NCBI RefSeq assembly: GCF_033115175.1
Contig: NC_084840.1
Span: 76,089,179-76,153,178, forward strand
Direction of reading: 5' to 3'
From: Lepus europaeus
Lineage: Eukaryota > Chordata > Mammalia > Lagomorpha > Leporidae
Length of the DNA: 64,000 bases
In this document: positions 1 to 12,048 of the stretch, in pieces
Layout of the letters: the number at the start of each line of letters is the position of its first letter
Numbering within the stretch: the stretch's first letter is position 1
Position numbers and translations under genes: made by a program
The notes under the pieces: generated by a model
What the model was told of the DNA's origin: nothing
The model's database searches: none
Seen by the model: only the letters and a program-made list of their open reading frames with translations

Positions 1-450
1 CAGCACCAACCCCTGAAGCACACGATTTTATAAAGCCAACACTTTTAGATATACAGGGAGACATAACCTTCAATAAATTACAGCAGGAGACTTCAACACT
101 CGACTTTTATCATGGAACAGATACCCAGACATCCTACCTGCCCCCTCAAAAATCAAACTCCAAACTCAGAATATTTTTTTAAGATAAAATTGACAAATCA
201 AAGAAAACCAAAGGAAAAAGAAAATAAGACTCAAATAAATAAAAAGAGATGAAAAAGTAGATACTACAATTGAGGTCACAGAAATACAATAAAAAGCATT
301 AAGGACTATTATGAACCATTATAAGCCAACAAACTGGAAAACCCAGAAAACAATGGATATATTTCTTGACATATGTAACCTATGAAAACTGAATCATGAA
401 GACTCAGAAATTCCAAACCAACCAATAACTTCTGAAACTGAAGCCTCCTA

Positions 451-1128
451 GGACCAGTACTGTGTTGTAGCAGGTTAAGGAGCAGCTACTTGGGACATCT
501 GCAGCCTATACTGGAGTGCCTGGTTTGCGTCCAGGCTACTCCATGCTTCCTGTCCAGTTTTTTTTTTTTTAAGATTTATTTATCTGAAAGCAGAGTTACA
601 GACAAACAGGCGGGGGGAGAGAGGGAGAGAGAGACACACACAGAGAGAGAGGTGTCTCCCATTTGCTGGTTTACTCCCAAAATGGCCCCAATGGCTAGAG
701 CTATGCCAATCCAAAGCCAGGAGCCAGGAGCTTCTTCCAGGACCCATGCAGGTGCAAGGGCCCAAGAACTTGGGCCATCTTCCACTGCTTTCCCAGGCCA
801 TAGTAGAGAGCTAGATCCGAAGTGGAGCAGCTGGGACTTGAACCAGAGCCCACATGGGATGCCAGCACTACAGGCGGCAGCTTTACCCACTACGCCACAG
901 CTCCAGTCCTCTGTCCAGCTTTTTACTGGTGCAATCAGGGAACAGTGGATGATGTCCAGGTACTTGGGTTCCTACTGCCTGAATGGGAGACTTGGATGGA
1001 ATTTCTGGCTCTGGTACGGCTTAGCCCCAGCTGTTGAGGGCAATTGGGGACTGAACCAGCAGATGGATGATTTCTGTCTCTCCTACTTACTATCATATGC
1101 CTTTCAAATATAATAAATCTTTAAAATG
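451..1128 (+). mobile_element. CSINE, interrupted by a second CSINE
   Basis: Recognised by the lagomorph CSINE pattern: a tRNA-related head (CAGTACTGTG...AGCAGGTTAAG), then at the far end AATAAATCTTTAAAA. The body is split at 558-908 by a minus-strand copy. It sits inside the L1M remnant. Confidence 0.75.
558..908 (-). mobile_element. CSINE nested inside the 451-1128 CSINE
   Basis: Starts with poly-T and AAGATTTATTTATCTGAAAG, and ends with the reversed head CCACAGCTCCAGTC. The host sequence CTGTCCAG is duplicated on either side (551-557 and 911-918), showing target-primed insertion. Confidence 0.85.
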
Positions 1129-1765
1129 CAAAAACCGAAACACCAGGATGAGACAGCTTTACTGCTGAGTTCTACAAAACTTTTTAAGGAAGGAATAGCA
1201 CTAATTCTTCTCCAACTATTAAAAAAAAATTTGACAAGGAGAACACTCTTTCAAACTCATTCTACAAGGCGAGCATTGCCAAAATCAAAGACACAACAAA
1301 AAGAAAACCATAGACCAATATCCTTGATGAGCACAGATAATAAAAATTTTCAACCCAATACAACCAATTCCAATTCAACAGCACAAGAATATTTACTACA
1401 ATCAGGGGGGATTATCCCAGGGATGCAAGGATGATTCAACACACACAAATCAATAAACATAATACATTACATCAACAGAATGAAGGATAAAAATTATGTA
1501 GTCATCTCACCCAGAGAAAATGTTCCCTAAAAATCCATTTATGATAAAAAAAAAAAAAACCCTTACAAACTGGTACAAAAGGGACATATCTCCAAATAAT
1601 GAAGACTACCCACAGTCAACAGCATACTGAGTGGGGAAAAGCTGGAAGCATTTCCTGTAAGATTTTTAACTGGCCAAGGTTGTCCACTGCACCACTTTTA
1701 TTCCATACAGTACTGGAAGTTTTAGCAATAGTCATTAGGCAAGAGAAAATACAAAAGGCATTATA

Positions 1766-2082
1766 GGGACTGGTGTTGTAGTGCAGCAGGTAAAGTGCCA
1801 CCTGAAACACCAGGATCCTTTGTGGGCGCTGGTTCAAGTCCTAGCTGCTCCACTTCTGATCCAGCTCCCTGGTAATGGCAAGGGAAGGTAGGGGAAGATG
1901 GCTCAAGTGCTTGGGCCCCTGCCCCCGGTGCGAGAAACCTGGAAGAAAACTCCTGGCTTTGGTTTGGTCCAGCCCCGATCATTGTGGATATTTGGGGAAT
2001 GAACCCGCGAGTGGAAGATTTTTCTTTGTCTCTTTGTTAGACTCCACCTTTCAAATAAATAAACCTTAAAAAAAAAAAAAAA
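1766..2082 (+). mobile_element. CSINE, full length
   Basis: Head GGGACTGGTGTTGTAGTGCAGC through an A-rich tail. Flanked by imperfect repeats of ACAAAAGGCA. Inserted in the L1M remnant. Confidence 0.85.
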
Positions 2083-3663
2083 GCCTACAAAAAGGAAGAG
2101 GAGTCAAATGATCCTTGTTTGCAGACAACATGATTCTCTGAACAGAAAAACCTAAAGACTGCCAAAAGACTGTTAGAACTGAAAAACTCCGTAAATTGCA
2201 GCATACAAAATTAACAACAACAAAAAAAACAAGATTATTTTAATACATTAATAACCAACTTGCTAACAAAGAAATCATGAAAGCAAGCCCACTCACAATA
2301 GCTACAAAAAGATTAAAAGCCTGGGAATAAACTTAACCAAGGATGGAAAGACCTCTATAATACAAAGTACAAAACACTGATCAAGGATTCTGAGCACACA
2401 GGAAAAAAAAAAGTGAGGAATTAATATTATTAAAATGTCAGAGATACCTGCACTCCCAGGTTTACTGCAGCACTACTCAAAAAGCCAAGATATGGGATCA
2501 ACAGGAAGTCTATCAATGGATAAGGAAAATGTGTACATATACAATAAAATAATCATAAAAAAAAGAAATCCTGTCATTTGCAGTAAAATGGATGGAACTG
2601 GAGGACATTGCATCAAGTGAAATAAGCCAGACACAGAATGATAAATACCATGTTCCTTCTCATATATGGAGCCTTAATAATGTCCATCTGAAAACAGAAC
2701 AGTGATTCCCAGGGGTTGGGGTAGTTAAGGGGATGGGGAAGGACAGAGAGAGCTATTAGATAATGGTAACAAAATACAGCTATATGGAAGGAATAAGCTC
2801 TACTGTTCCACAGCAGTGGGGTTACCACAGTTCACAATAACATACAGTTTAGGAAGAACTAGAAGAAAGGAGCTTAAAGGGTCCAAACATAAAGTAATGG
2901 AAATGCTAATTATCTGATCTGATCATACTATACTATACTCCATAAAAAGGTACAAGTATTACATGTTAATAAAAAACAGATTATTGAACTCTCAAATTTC
3001 TACCATTCAGTTCCAACAATAGCAATGTTAATATATACACTTATCTCTCCTATTTGAGGCTAAATTATTTTAAGTAAATTTCAGAAATTAAGTCATTTTA
3101 TCAGTAAATATTTTACTATGTATCTCTCAAGTCATTTTTTTCAACTGTTTCTCATTATTGCTTCTTCTCTCAAGAAGTCCTTTTACACATTTCTTTTCTA
3201 CTCATGAAATGTTAACACTACAGATGCACACATCTGTGCTTTATACATAAAAAGACCAAGATTTTTTTTCACTGCTTAAAAATCAGCATTCACTCAGTTT
3301 GAGGGGTGGGGAAGGATATAGTCTCCGTTAAGGATGCATGTTCTAAAACATAAGAACCCTTAAAACAACATAAAGTCCAATACCATTCTCATTCTTAAAA
3401 ATATTTGACACGCTTAAATAATCAGTTGACAACCATACTATTGTTTTACATACTGAAGTATTTTGAAGATATTTTCAATGTTTAACATGTACAAAAACTC
3501 AAAACCGATTACCACTGAAATGACATACAGCTGACACATTCAAAACAAATCTGCATCCCCAGAAATGTATACACATTATTATTATGATGCTGCTACAGAG
3601 TTCCTGAAAGTAAGTGCTGATTTCAAACCTCCCACAACATATAGAAGGAATGCTACTTAAACG

Positions 3664-3965
3664 CACACTTCTGGCACAATGGGTTAAGCTGGCACCTGCG
3701 ATGACAGTGCTCTGTACTGAAGCACTGGTTCAGGACCCAAGTTCTAGAGACTTCACTTCCTATCCAGCTCCCTGCTAAAGCGCCCGAGAAAGCAGCAGAA
3801 GACAGCCCAAGTGCTTGGACCCCTGCCAGCCATGTAGGAGATTCAGATGGAGTCCATGGCTCCTGGCTTCACCCAAGTCAAGGCTACTTGGGGAGAGAAC
3901 CAGAGACCTCTTTCTCTTTGTTTCTCCCTCTCTAACTCTTTCAAATAAACAAAGCTCTAAAAAAG

Positions 3966-4000
<35 letters not shown>

Positions 4001-4006
4001 GAAAAC
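3664..4006 (+). mobile_element. CSINE with (GAAAA)n tail
   Basis: Diverged copy; its tail has expanded to repeated GAAAA units at about 3980-4005. In the intron downstream of RBM17's ATG exon, antisense to the gene. Confidence 0.8.
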
Positions 4007-4039
4007 CAAACACACCTACAATAATAACTTATCTTTAGA

Positions 4040-4217
4040 TGATTTTTTAAAAAAGATTCATTTGGGTCCCACATGGATGACAGGGGTCCAAGCACTTGAG
4101 CCATCTTCCACTGCTTTCCCAGGCACATAAGCAGGGATCTTGATTGTAAACGGAGCAGCTGAAACTGAAACCAGCACACATACTAGATGCATCCCCTGTG
4201 CCACAATACTGGCCCCA
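4040..4217 (-). mobile_element. CSINE, internally deleted
   Basis: The poly-T side (AAAAAAGATTCATTTG) jumps straight to GGGTCCCACATGG, so the usual GA-rich and central part is missing. Ends CAATACTGGCCCC. Confidence 0.7.
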
Positions 4218-4588
4218 TAACTTACCTTAAAAAAAAATACTACTACACTTTTGAGGCCCCAGCCCAGAACCAGAATTTACCAACATTGGGAATATGGCTA
4301 TAGAATCAGCATTTTAAATACATTCTAGTCAATGGTAGACATACTGAAGTTTAAAACCAAGTGTCATTGTTGGAAGTTGAGTTTCTTCACTCCTATTCCA
4401 AGAAATACTTGCATTTCAAAGAACCAAGAGAAGCAGATGATTTTAAACTCTTCAATCCTCTCCTGTAAATGTTTAACACTATTCAGCCAATAAAAGGGCA
4501 GAAGAGCAAGCTAAAACCAAATTACTCCCAGTCCTACGAGGAACCCACCCTGCAGACATCTGCTCCTACATCCCGAGCTTGTCTTTAC

Positions 4589-4726
4589 CTTTGCTTGAGT
4601 GAGAGCTGCCTTCTTCACTTGAAGCTGAGACTGCAGAAGTTTGAAGTTTTTGGACCAGCCTTCTGTTTTTGAGTCACTGGTCTCCACTCCTAGATCGTCG
4701 TACAAGGACATCTTTTCATTTTAATG
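4589..4726 (-). CDS. RBM17: RBM17 (SPF45) exon with start codon, residues 1-41
   Basis: Seen: on the minus strand an ATG at 4711-4709 opens 41 codons beginning MSLYDDLGVETSDSKTEGWS and ending LTQAK. A donor follows directly (CAAAG|GTAAAG, GT at 4588-4587). Upstream is a pyrimidine-rich tract ending in CAG, placing the exon start at 4726, so 15 bases of leader precede the ATG. I recognise this as the N-terminus of RBM17/SPF45, a nuclear splicing factor of about 401 residues with a G-patch and a C-terminal UHM/RRM that binds SF3B1 and U2AF-type ULM ligands at 3' splice sites. Neither domain is in this exon; they lie in later exons left of position 1. The exon is phase 0 at its 3' end. The CpG island at 12.6-13.6 kb fits its promoter. 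An out-of-frame ATG sits 8 bases upstream of the start. Only the part from 4711 down is coding. Confidence 0.95.
4690..4719 (-). promoter_or_regulatory. Upstream ATG overlapping the RBM17 start
   Basis: Seen: an ATG at 4719-4717 lies 8 bases before the annotated RBM17 ATG, in another frame. It runs nine codons to a TAG at 4692-4690, inside the RBM17 reading frame. Both ATGs have A at -3, so the context does not clearly favour either. Inference: leaky scanning or re-initiation would be needed for the main protein. Confidence 0.5.
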
Positions 4727-5058
4727 CTGAAAGGCAAGAGGGGCAGGGATTAAAGAGTGCAAAATACAATAAAGATTTTAAAGTTTTTCCTTAGCATCAT
4801 GGAATTCTGGAGGTAAAAGGTCCAGCACCCTTTAGGACGGATGCCAAGACTTGCATCACCAGTGCAGAGCTTACTCCAGGTATATGAAATCATGACCATA
4901 AATTATTTTAAAAATAAATCTCTAGAATTACTTTTTCTACCTATAAGATCATGTGTTCAAGTGATTCAAGAATGAAATCCTTTGGTTCCGTGGTATATAA
5001 TGAGGTAAGATGGAACGAAGTTCTAGATTTAGGGCATAATTATTTACATATATCTGAT

Positions 5059-5400
5059 TTTTTAAAAAAATATTTGAAAGGCAGAATTACAGTGGGGGGC
5101 AGGGGGAGAAGGGAGGAAGATACAGAGATAGGGATCTTCCATCTGCTGGTTCACTCCCCAAATGGCTGCAACAGTCAAGGCTGACCCACACTAATGCCAA
5201 GAACTTCAAAATCTATCTGGGTCTCCCATGGGGTGACAAGAGCCCAACCACTTAGGCCTTGGGCCATCTTCTGCTGTTTTCCCAGGCACATTAGCAGGAA
5301 ACTGGATCAGAAGTGGAGCAGCCAGAACTCGAACTGTTGCTCATATAGGATACAGGCATCACAGGTGGTAGCCTAACCTGCTGCACCACAACACTAGCCC
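5059..5400 (-). mobile_element. CSINE with target-site duplication
   Basis: Minus-strand copy with a near-perfect host duplication around ACATAT(AT)CTGATTTTT at about 5044-5060 and 5403-5418. Lies 333 bases upstream of RBM17's ATG exon, in its sense orientation. Confidence 0.85.
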
Positions 5401-7424
5401 TATACATATCTGATTTTTAAAAAAATTCCATTTATCTCAATGGCAAAAAGTAGATGCTTAAAAAACACCAATTACCAGGTTTAATTTACCACAATTAGCT
5501 ATCCTTTTACAGTAACAACAAAAAATTAACAATTCTCATAGAAGAACAAATAGACATCATCTCAGAGATGCTTTAATTTTGTAAATAATGACTGTTGAGG
5601 GGGGAGTGGATAGGTTATATCTTAAATACTCTGACTTCCTCACAACCCATCAAGTAGAATTTATAATCTTTTAGGACACTGATTATAAAAAGACAACCAA
5701 CAATCTACATGTGACTGTGCAATACACAATATCCTTGGAGAATAGATGAATATACAACAACAAAAACAGTGACACTTAACAGGAGCTAACCTTGTCCAGC
5801 CAAGCTCAATGTTAACTGTAATAGGGACCACTAAAACCCAGCAGATTATAGATGTGGCGACCAGGATCTAGGGGATTAATTTGCCAGAAGGCACAATGAA
5901 AAACCCCTTTCAAGCCAGCCTTGAGATCATGCTAATAAATCCCAACTGTCACCTTAAAAAACAAAAACCTTCAACATCGTAAAACCCACCAATATGGCCC
6001 ACTTCTTAGCCCAGAAAGCATTTTCCCATAAAAACCACCTTCTACAGAACCCTATTCCAGCTGTGCTCTGTGACTCAGAAGGAGGGAAGGAAAATATTGA
6101 AATTTCCCACCCAGGTCTGACTCAGGGCAAACATTTCTCTTCAGTATATTCTTTCCTCTCAACCTTCTCACTGCTGGGCCCTGCCATCCCAACGCCTTAG
6201 CTGACCTGAGCTGCACACCACGCAGGGCAGGGGACAGAGAGTGGACAGCAACACATATGGAACAGCTGCTTTAGTTTTAAACACAGTAACTCCCTGCCTG
6301 GAGTCCGTACTGTGGGACACTGCTGCAGTGCTTCAGTGTCCTCATTCCTTCATTCTGATTTGTAAATAAAAGGCCCCCAAGGCCACAAAGAAGAACCAGA
6401 GTTTATAAAAGCAGAGCCCTGGGGTATTGGCGGCTGACTTCTCCTCCCCATAAATATGGCTTCCCTGGCAACTCACCAATGCCGCTGACGGCAGCACATC
6501 CAACACGGCAGACCCACTGCCTTCAGCACCAAAGTCAAATTGATTCAGAAACAGCAATGCCTTGTGACACGAATCTTGAGGCACAGAGGCCAAATCAAGT
6601 AATAACCTCCATTCCCTAACTAGGATGTTTCAAATAGGATTATTTCTTCAAAGTTTTGTAAGGAATCCCCCTGGGACACACTTCTGAACCTATTTCACTC
6701 CATTCTACTTTAAGCTATGAAAAACCAGGTCCAGCTTACCCTGTCCACTGCTCTATCCCCAGATCAATACCCAACCCAGAGCCAAACAGGAAATGTGGTC
6801 ACACACACAGGTAATACGCAATTCACAGAGCCCTTCCAATCATCTCCTCAGAAATTTTTGGGCAGTGATACACAGCGGCTTCTGAGGCTTTTGTGCACTT
6901 TCCTGCAGCTCACCTAGAATTCAAAACTCACTGTTCTCATATAGACACAAACATATCGTTGAACTCTGATCTAGAAAAACTCAGAGCAGAAGCAAAGAAA
7001 AACATGGAGTGTTCATCCTAGCATCATGATTCTCCAAACTTAATTCAGAAATGTACTAGCCTCCACCCAGAAACAGCCAGGCACCTCTCACCTAACTCTG
7101 TTTCAGCTTTTGAGCCCTGCCTATTCAACTGGTCTCCAAACCAAAGCTCAGTAAACCACAGGTTCATTTGTTTTCTTTAATCTTAGGATGGCAAGGGAAG
7201 ACTAACACAATCTGAGAAACAAATAAACAATGGCACTTTCTGGAAAATCACAAACCATCAAAATTTCGTTGCAACTCAAGTCAAACTCTAGGTGTCTACT
7301 TCTCTCAGTATCACTCTGTAAGAAACTGAAGAACTTCTTCAAAGATCTTTACAAATATGGTAGTGATAATGGAAACTGGTTACCCAAATATCCATTTAAC
7401 TTAGGGGAGAGAGGAAGATTACCT

Positions 7425-7485
7425 TATTCATTTTTGCATCTCCAATGCCTGGTACAGAGTAGATATTTAAACAGCATTTATTAAA
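7425..7485 (+). repeat. MIR/L2-type 3' fragment
   Basis: Contains CAATGCCTGGTACAGAGTAG and TTTATTAAA, the common end of old mammalian L2/MIR elements. Confidence 0.5.
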
Positions 7486-8429
7486 ATGCTAACAATGAAA
7501 CAGAAGTTTACATTAACCACATACATCAGTACTGAAACTAAGCAATGTCCACAGGTTCCAGTGCAAGCAAATAGTGGTGACGGCTGCACAATGTGAGTGC
7601 ACATAATGCCCCAGAACCAAAAGCTTACAGAAAGCTAAAATCTTAAGTTTTATGTTTAATATATTTTATAATACACATAAAAAGTTTATAATGAAAAGAA
7701 TAAGCAAAGGAGCAGCATTGAGGATAGAGGGCTGAGTGCACATTAACGCCAGTACACCTCCCTACCCAGAAAAGTCGACTCTGATGGATATGTCTCCCGA
7801 CATTTCGGGGCTAAAAATCAAGCAGGGCAGAGGATCTCTGTTTCCAACAGAGTCCTTACACCTACACTTCAATATGTAACAAACATTTCATAGCTGAATT
7901 AACGAGATCTGATCAGACGATGCTGCTCCTCTGGTTCTGTTCCATTCTAAATTCCTTTTGATAGCTTTGCTCTGAAAGCTCTAGCATCATCATGCGGAAA
8001 AACCGTATGTGCATTTCAAGGTCCTCATTTGTTTTCTCAAACGTTTAAAAACACTTTAAATAACCGACACTGCTGTCATCTCACCAGTACCTGCTAGTTT
8101 TCTGTAACAAGGGCTCAGAAAGTCGAATCTCTGCACCACGGTAAACACAAAACTGTTTTCATTTTTTTTACTTTCACTGAAGTTCACAGAACTGTACTAA
8201 TCATAGCAAACACACAGTTACAATCCACCACGCATGTATGGCTTGCTTTTATTAATTATTTCAATACAGAAATCACCTGTGAATTTACCATTCAAAACAA
8301 AAGACAGGATTTGGACAAGAAACCACACTCAATTATATGGGCTACCCCAACCCATCCATCTGACTTTCCTTGAATCCCATTTGCATTATTTCCTTGTTGT
8401 TCTCCTTTTATATAACTTTATTCACACAA

Positions 8430-8707
8430 TTTTTAAAAAATCATTTATTTAAAAGCTAGCAGACAGATGCAGAGAGAGAAAGATATCTCTCAGCTGCTGG
8501 TTCGCTTCCCAAATGTCCACAGCAGCTCAGGCTGGACCAGGCCAAAGCCAGGAGGCCCAGAACTCAATCTGGTTCTCTCATCAACTGCCATCTCCCAGGG
8601 AGCACATTAGCAGGAAGCTGGAATTGAGGGCTAAACAAGGACTCCAACTCAGACACTCTGATGGAGTATCCTAAGGTGTGTCTTAACCGTTACAGCAAAT
8701 GCTCACC
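8430..8707 (-). mobile_element. CSINE, old
   Basis: TTAAAAAATCATTTATTTAAAAG, then GCTGCTGGTTCGC and CAGGCTGGACCAGGCCAAAG. About 20 percent or more diverged by eye, and the head is decayed. Confidence 0.7.
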
Positions 8708-8740
8708 CCATATTTACATAGTCAAAACGCACCTCTTCTT

Positions 8741-8895
8741 TAAAAGATGTACTTAATTTTTATTTCTGTTATTTAAAGTATTTATGAATATACACACAAT
8801 GAAGCTGGAGTCAGGAGTTGGAACGGGGAAACAAACTCAGGTACTCCGATGTGGGATGCGGGCATCTTAACCACTAGGCTAAAAAATATACCCAC
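8741..8895 (-). mobile_element. CSINE relic
   Basis: Only AGTATTTATGAATATA and the reversed head (TACTCCGATGTGGGATGCGG...CTTAACCACTAGGCTA) remain. Confidence 0.5.
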
Positions 8896-9085
8896 TCCTG
8901 GAAATTTGTTAAGTCAGCACACAACTGGCATGAAAAAGGGCATGGAGTAAGTCTCAGAAGCATCCCACCCACTTTTCTCCCACACGTATCTTAGAAGCTT
9001 TCAGTAACCACCCTCAGATCACTACCACGAAACCAGCTGGGGTCACAGCAGAGTTTTACATGCTACGCTGTCTACTACTTTATAC

Positions 9086-9422
9086 TTTTTTTTTTGACAG
9101 GCAGAGTTAGTGAGAGAGAGAGAGAGAGAGAAAGGTCTTCCTTTTCCGTTGGTTCACCCCCCAAATGGCCACTATAGCCGGTGCACTGCGGCCGGCGGGC
9201 TGCGCCAATCCGAAGCCAGGAGCCAAGTGCCTCCTCCTGGTCTCCCATGTGGGTGCAGGGCCCAAGCACTTGGGCCATCCTCCACTGCACTCCCAGGCCA
9301 CAGCAGAGAGCTGCACTGGAAGAGGAGCAACCGGGACAGAATCCGGCGCCCCAACCGGGACTAGAACCTGGGGTGCCAGCGCTGCAGGCGGAGGATTAGC
9401 CAAGTGAGCCGCGGCGCCAGCC
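9086..9422 (-). mobile_element. Young CSINE (GACAGGCAGAGTTAG subtype)
   Basis: Poly-T, GACAGGCAGAGTTAG, a (GA)n tract at 9111-9131, then a GC-rich body close to consensus and a head with GGCGCCAGCC. First member of the six-copy cluster in RBM17's first intron. Confidence 0.9.
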
Positions 9423-9424
9423 TC

Positions 9425-9757
9425 TTTTTTTTTTTTTTTTTAAACGATTTATTTATTTATTTCAAAGAGTTACAGAGAGAGAGAAGGAGAGGCAGAGAGA
9501 GAGGTCTTCCATCCACTGGTGTTCTCCCCAGTTGGCCACAACCACCAGAGCTGCACACATCTGAAGCCAGGAGCCAGGTGCTTCTTCCGGATCTCCCACA
9601 CAGCTGCAGGGGCCCAAGCACTTGGGTCATCTTCTACTGCTTTCCCAGGTCACAGCAGAGAGCTGGATTGGAAGCGGAGTAGCCAGGGCTTGAACTTGTG
9701 CCTACATGGGATGCTGGCACTGCAGGCAGCAGCTTTACCCGCCACTCCAAGCCACCG
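9425..9757 (-). mobile_element. CSINE adjoining the previous copy
   Basis: Starts 2 bases after the 9086-9422 copy. An 18-T run and (TTTA)n precede the body, which is the older AAGATTTATTTATTT subtype. Confidence 0.85.
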
Positions 9758-9809
9758 CGACCTCCCACCCCCATACATAAAAACATCCCTTAAAGATGGG
9801 TTGTTTTCG

Positions 9810-10151
9810 GCCAGTGCTGCGGCTCACTAGGCTAATCCTCCGCCTGCAGCACCGGCACCCCGGGTTCTAGCCCCGGTTGGGGTGCCAGATTCTGTCCTGG
9901 TTGCTCCTCTTCCAGTGCAGCTCTCTGCTGTGGCCCGGGAGTACAGTGGAGGATGGCCCAAGTGCTTGGGCCCTGCACCCCCATGGGAGAGCAGGAGGAA
10001 GCACCTGGCTCCTGGCTTTCGGATTTGTGCAGTGCGCCGGCTGCAGCGCGTTGGCTGTAGCGGCCATTTGGGGAGTGAATCAACGGAAGGAAGACCTTTC
10101 TCTCTGTCTGCCTCTAACTGCCTGTCCAAAAAAAAAAAAAAAAAAAAAAGA
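9810..10151 (+). mobile_element. Young CSINE with target-site duplication
   Basis: Head GGCCAGTGCTGCGGCTCACT through a 21-A tail. AAGATGGGTTGTTTTC is duplicated with one change at 9793-9808 and 10149-10164. Confidence 0.9.
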
Positions 10152-10171
10152 TGGGCTGTTTTCGTCCTCAT

Positions 10172-10315
10172 CTTTTTTTTTTTTTTTGACAGGCAGAGTG
10201 GATAGTGAGAGAGAGACAGAGAGAAAGGTCTTCCTTTTGCCGTTGGTTCACCCTCCAATGGCCGCTGCGGTCGGCGCATCACGCTGATCCGAAGCCAGGA
10301 GCCAGGTGCTTCTCC
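10172..10315 (-). mobile_element. 5'-truncated young CSINE
   Basis: About 140 bp of the tail half only. The duplication TCGTCCTCATCTTT flanks it at about 10162-10175 and 10315-10328, so the truncation happened at insertion, not by later deletion. Confidence 0.88.
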
Positions 10316-10390
10316 TCGTCCTCATCTTTAGTATCTCTAGCTTGGCAATATGCTTGGAACACGAAAAGTATTCTGTAAATATTTGCTAGG

Positions 10391-10735
10391 GGGCCGGCGC
10401 CCCGGCTCAATAGGCTAATCATCCGCCTTGTGGCACCGGCACACCGGGTTCTAGTCCCAGTCAGGGCGCTGGATTCTGTCCCGGTTGCCCCTCTTCCAGG
10501 CCAGCTCTCTGCTGTGGCCCGGGAGTGCAGTGGAGGATGGCCCAAGTGCTTGGGCCCTGCACCCCATGGGAGACCAGGAGAAGCACCTGGCTCCTGGCTT
10601 CGGATCAGTGCGGTGCACCGGCTGCAGTGCGCCAGCCACGGCGGCCATTGGAGGGTGAACCAACGGCAAAAGGAAGACCTTTCTCTCTGTCTCTCTCTCT
10701 CTGTCCACTCTGCCTGTCAAAAATAAATAAATAAA
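10391..10735 (+). mobile_element. Young CSINE with target-site duplication
   Basis: Head GGCCGGCGCCCCGGCTCAAT and an (AAAT)n tail. ATATTTGCTAGGGG flanks it at about 10378-10391 and 10750-10763. Confidence 0.9.
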
Positions 10736-10762
10736 TAGATAAATAAATAGATATTTGCTAGG

Positions 10763-11030
10763 GGCTGGTGCTTTGGTGTAGCAGGTAAAGGCACCACCCA
10801 CAATGCCAGCATCCCATTTAGGCACTGGTTTGTACACTGGCTGTTTCATTTCCCATTTAGCTCCCTGCTAACAGCCTGAGAAAAGCAGTAGAGGATGGCT
10901 CAAGTCCTTGGGCCCCTGTTTTCCAAGAGGGAGACCCAGACGAAGCTCCTGGCTTTGGCCTGGCTCAGTCTTGGTCATTGTGGCCACTTAGGGATCTCTA
11001 ACGCTTTCAAATAAATAAATAAATCTTAAA
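10763..11030 (+). mobile_element. CSINE, older
   Basis: Head GGCTGGTGCTTTGGTGTAGC directly after the previous copy's duplicated target; tail (AAAT)n CTTAAA. Confidence 0.8.
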
Positions 11031-12048
11031 TATCAGTTGAGTAGGTGGAAATGTATGCATTATTCAAATCACATTATTATGAAACAATTAAATATGCAGA
11101 CCTGCTTTTTAAGGACACAAGGCAAGCAGAATTTGAGATTAGTATCACAAAATAAAACTGCAAGCCAAAATTCATCGGAGGAAAAACTACTACCACCATC
11201 CAATCAATAATGAGTCAGGGTCTGCGTTCTAGCACCTAAAGCAGCAGGCTTCAACAGAACCTTTGTGTCACGGAATAGAAATTCAGGCATCAGCTGAAGC
11301 CTAAAGGATACGGCAAGTATACACAGAAAGAGAAAAGGAAATCTGAGCGGTGGCGCGCTCTGACATCCACACACACATAAGCTATCAAAGGGCATCTGCC
11401 TCACGTATTAGACCTAGGACGCCTGTTGGAAGAAATTACCATGAACTGCAAAGTCCGCCAGTGCCCCTGGAACTGCGGTGTTTAGCGTTCTTGACCATTT
11501 TATCACTAGGAAAGGCTCCAGTTTACCAAACAGGATCACCTCTTCCCTGCGGGGAATAGGGAAAGCTCTAAAAAAATTCACGGCTGGTGAAGAACAGAAA
11601 GGTAACTTAAAACAAGCCAGGCAAGAAGAAATCCACTTTAGGTAAAATCACACTCGGGAGTGTACAATTTTCTCAAACTCCCCCATAAAGGAGAGCTTCG
11701 GTTCCACAGAACTCCACAACAAAACAGCTCTGGACTGTTAACACTTCTTGTATGCCTTCTGCATCTGTCTACCTCACACCCAACTGTCTGTTCTAAAAAC
11801 TCTACAGTGTACAGCAGGCTGCTTAATCAATCCTAAAAATAAGATGTTCCCAGTGTAGGCTACTACCCCACATTCCCTATAAGTCATTCTACTCAGCCTA
11901 TATTCAGGAAGAAGGCGGAAACTGAGTTGCCTCCTAACTTAAACACTGTTAAAGAGAAACACAGACTTCATCTACCACTCCTGCCTTTGCCCCTTTTGCC
12001 CCTAGAATATTCTCTTTCCATCCTATGCCTGGTTTTAGCAATGAGTAC

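Larger units (their letters stand above)
1..3000 (+). mobile_element. Old L1 (L1M-type) remnant, ORF2 to 3' UTR
   Basis: Seen: broken frames resembling L1 ORF2. Near 1300-1440 they read like the reverse-transcriptase stretch PISLM and IPGMQG. Later, around 2450-2680, comes the typical L1M 3' region (GAACTGGAGGACATTGCATC, AAATAAGCCAGACACAGAAT). No intact frame survives. CSINEs interrupt it at 451-1128 and 1766-2082. It probably starts left of the window. Confidence 0.75.
3000..4588 (-). other. RBM17 intron downstream of the ATG exon
   Basis: The donor at 4588 opens this intron, which runs left past position 1. RBM17's next coding exon (in human following residue K41) was not found in 1-4588. 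About 3000-3660 and 4220-4588 hold no feature I recognise; the rest is CSINE (3664-4217). Confidence 0.6.

Noticed and set aside
9827-10287. Long frames in both strands with repeating motifs such as LGPSSTA and WPKCLGP
   Set aside because: These are translations of CSINE bodies; the same peptides recur at every CSINE across the window.
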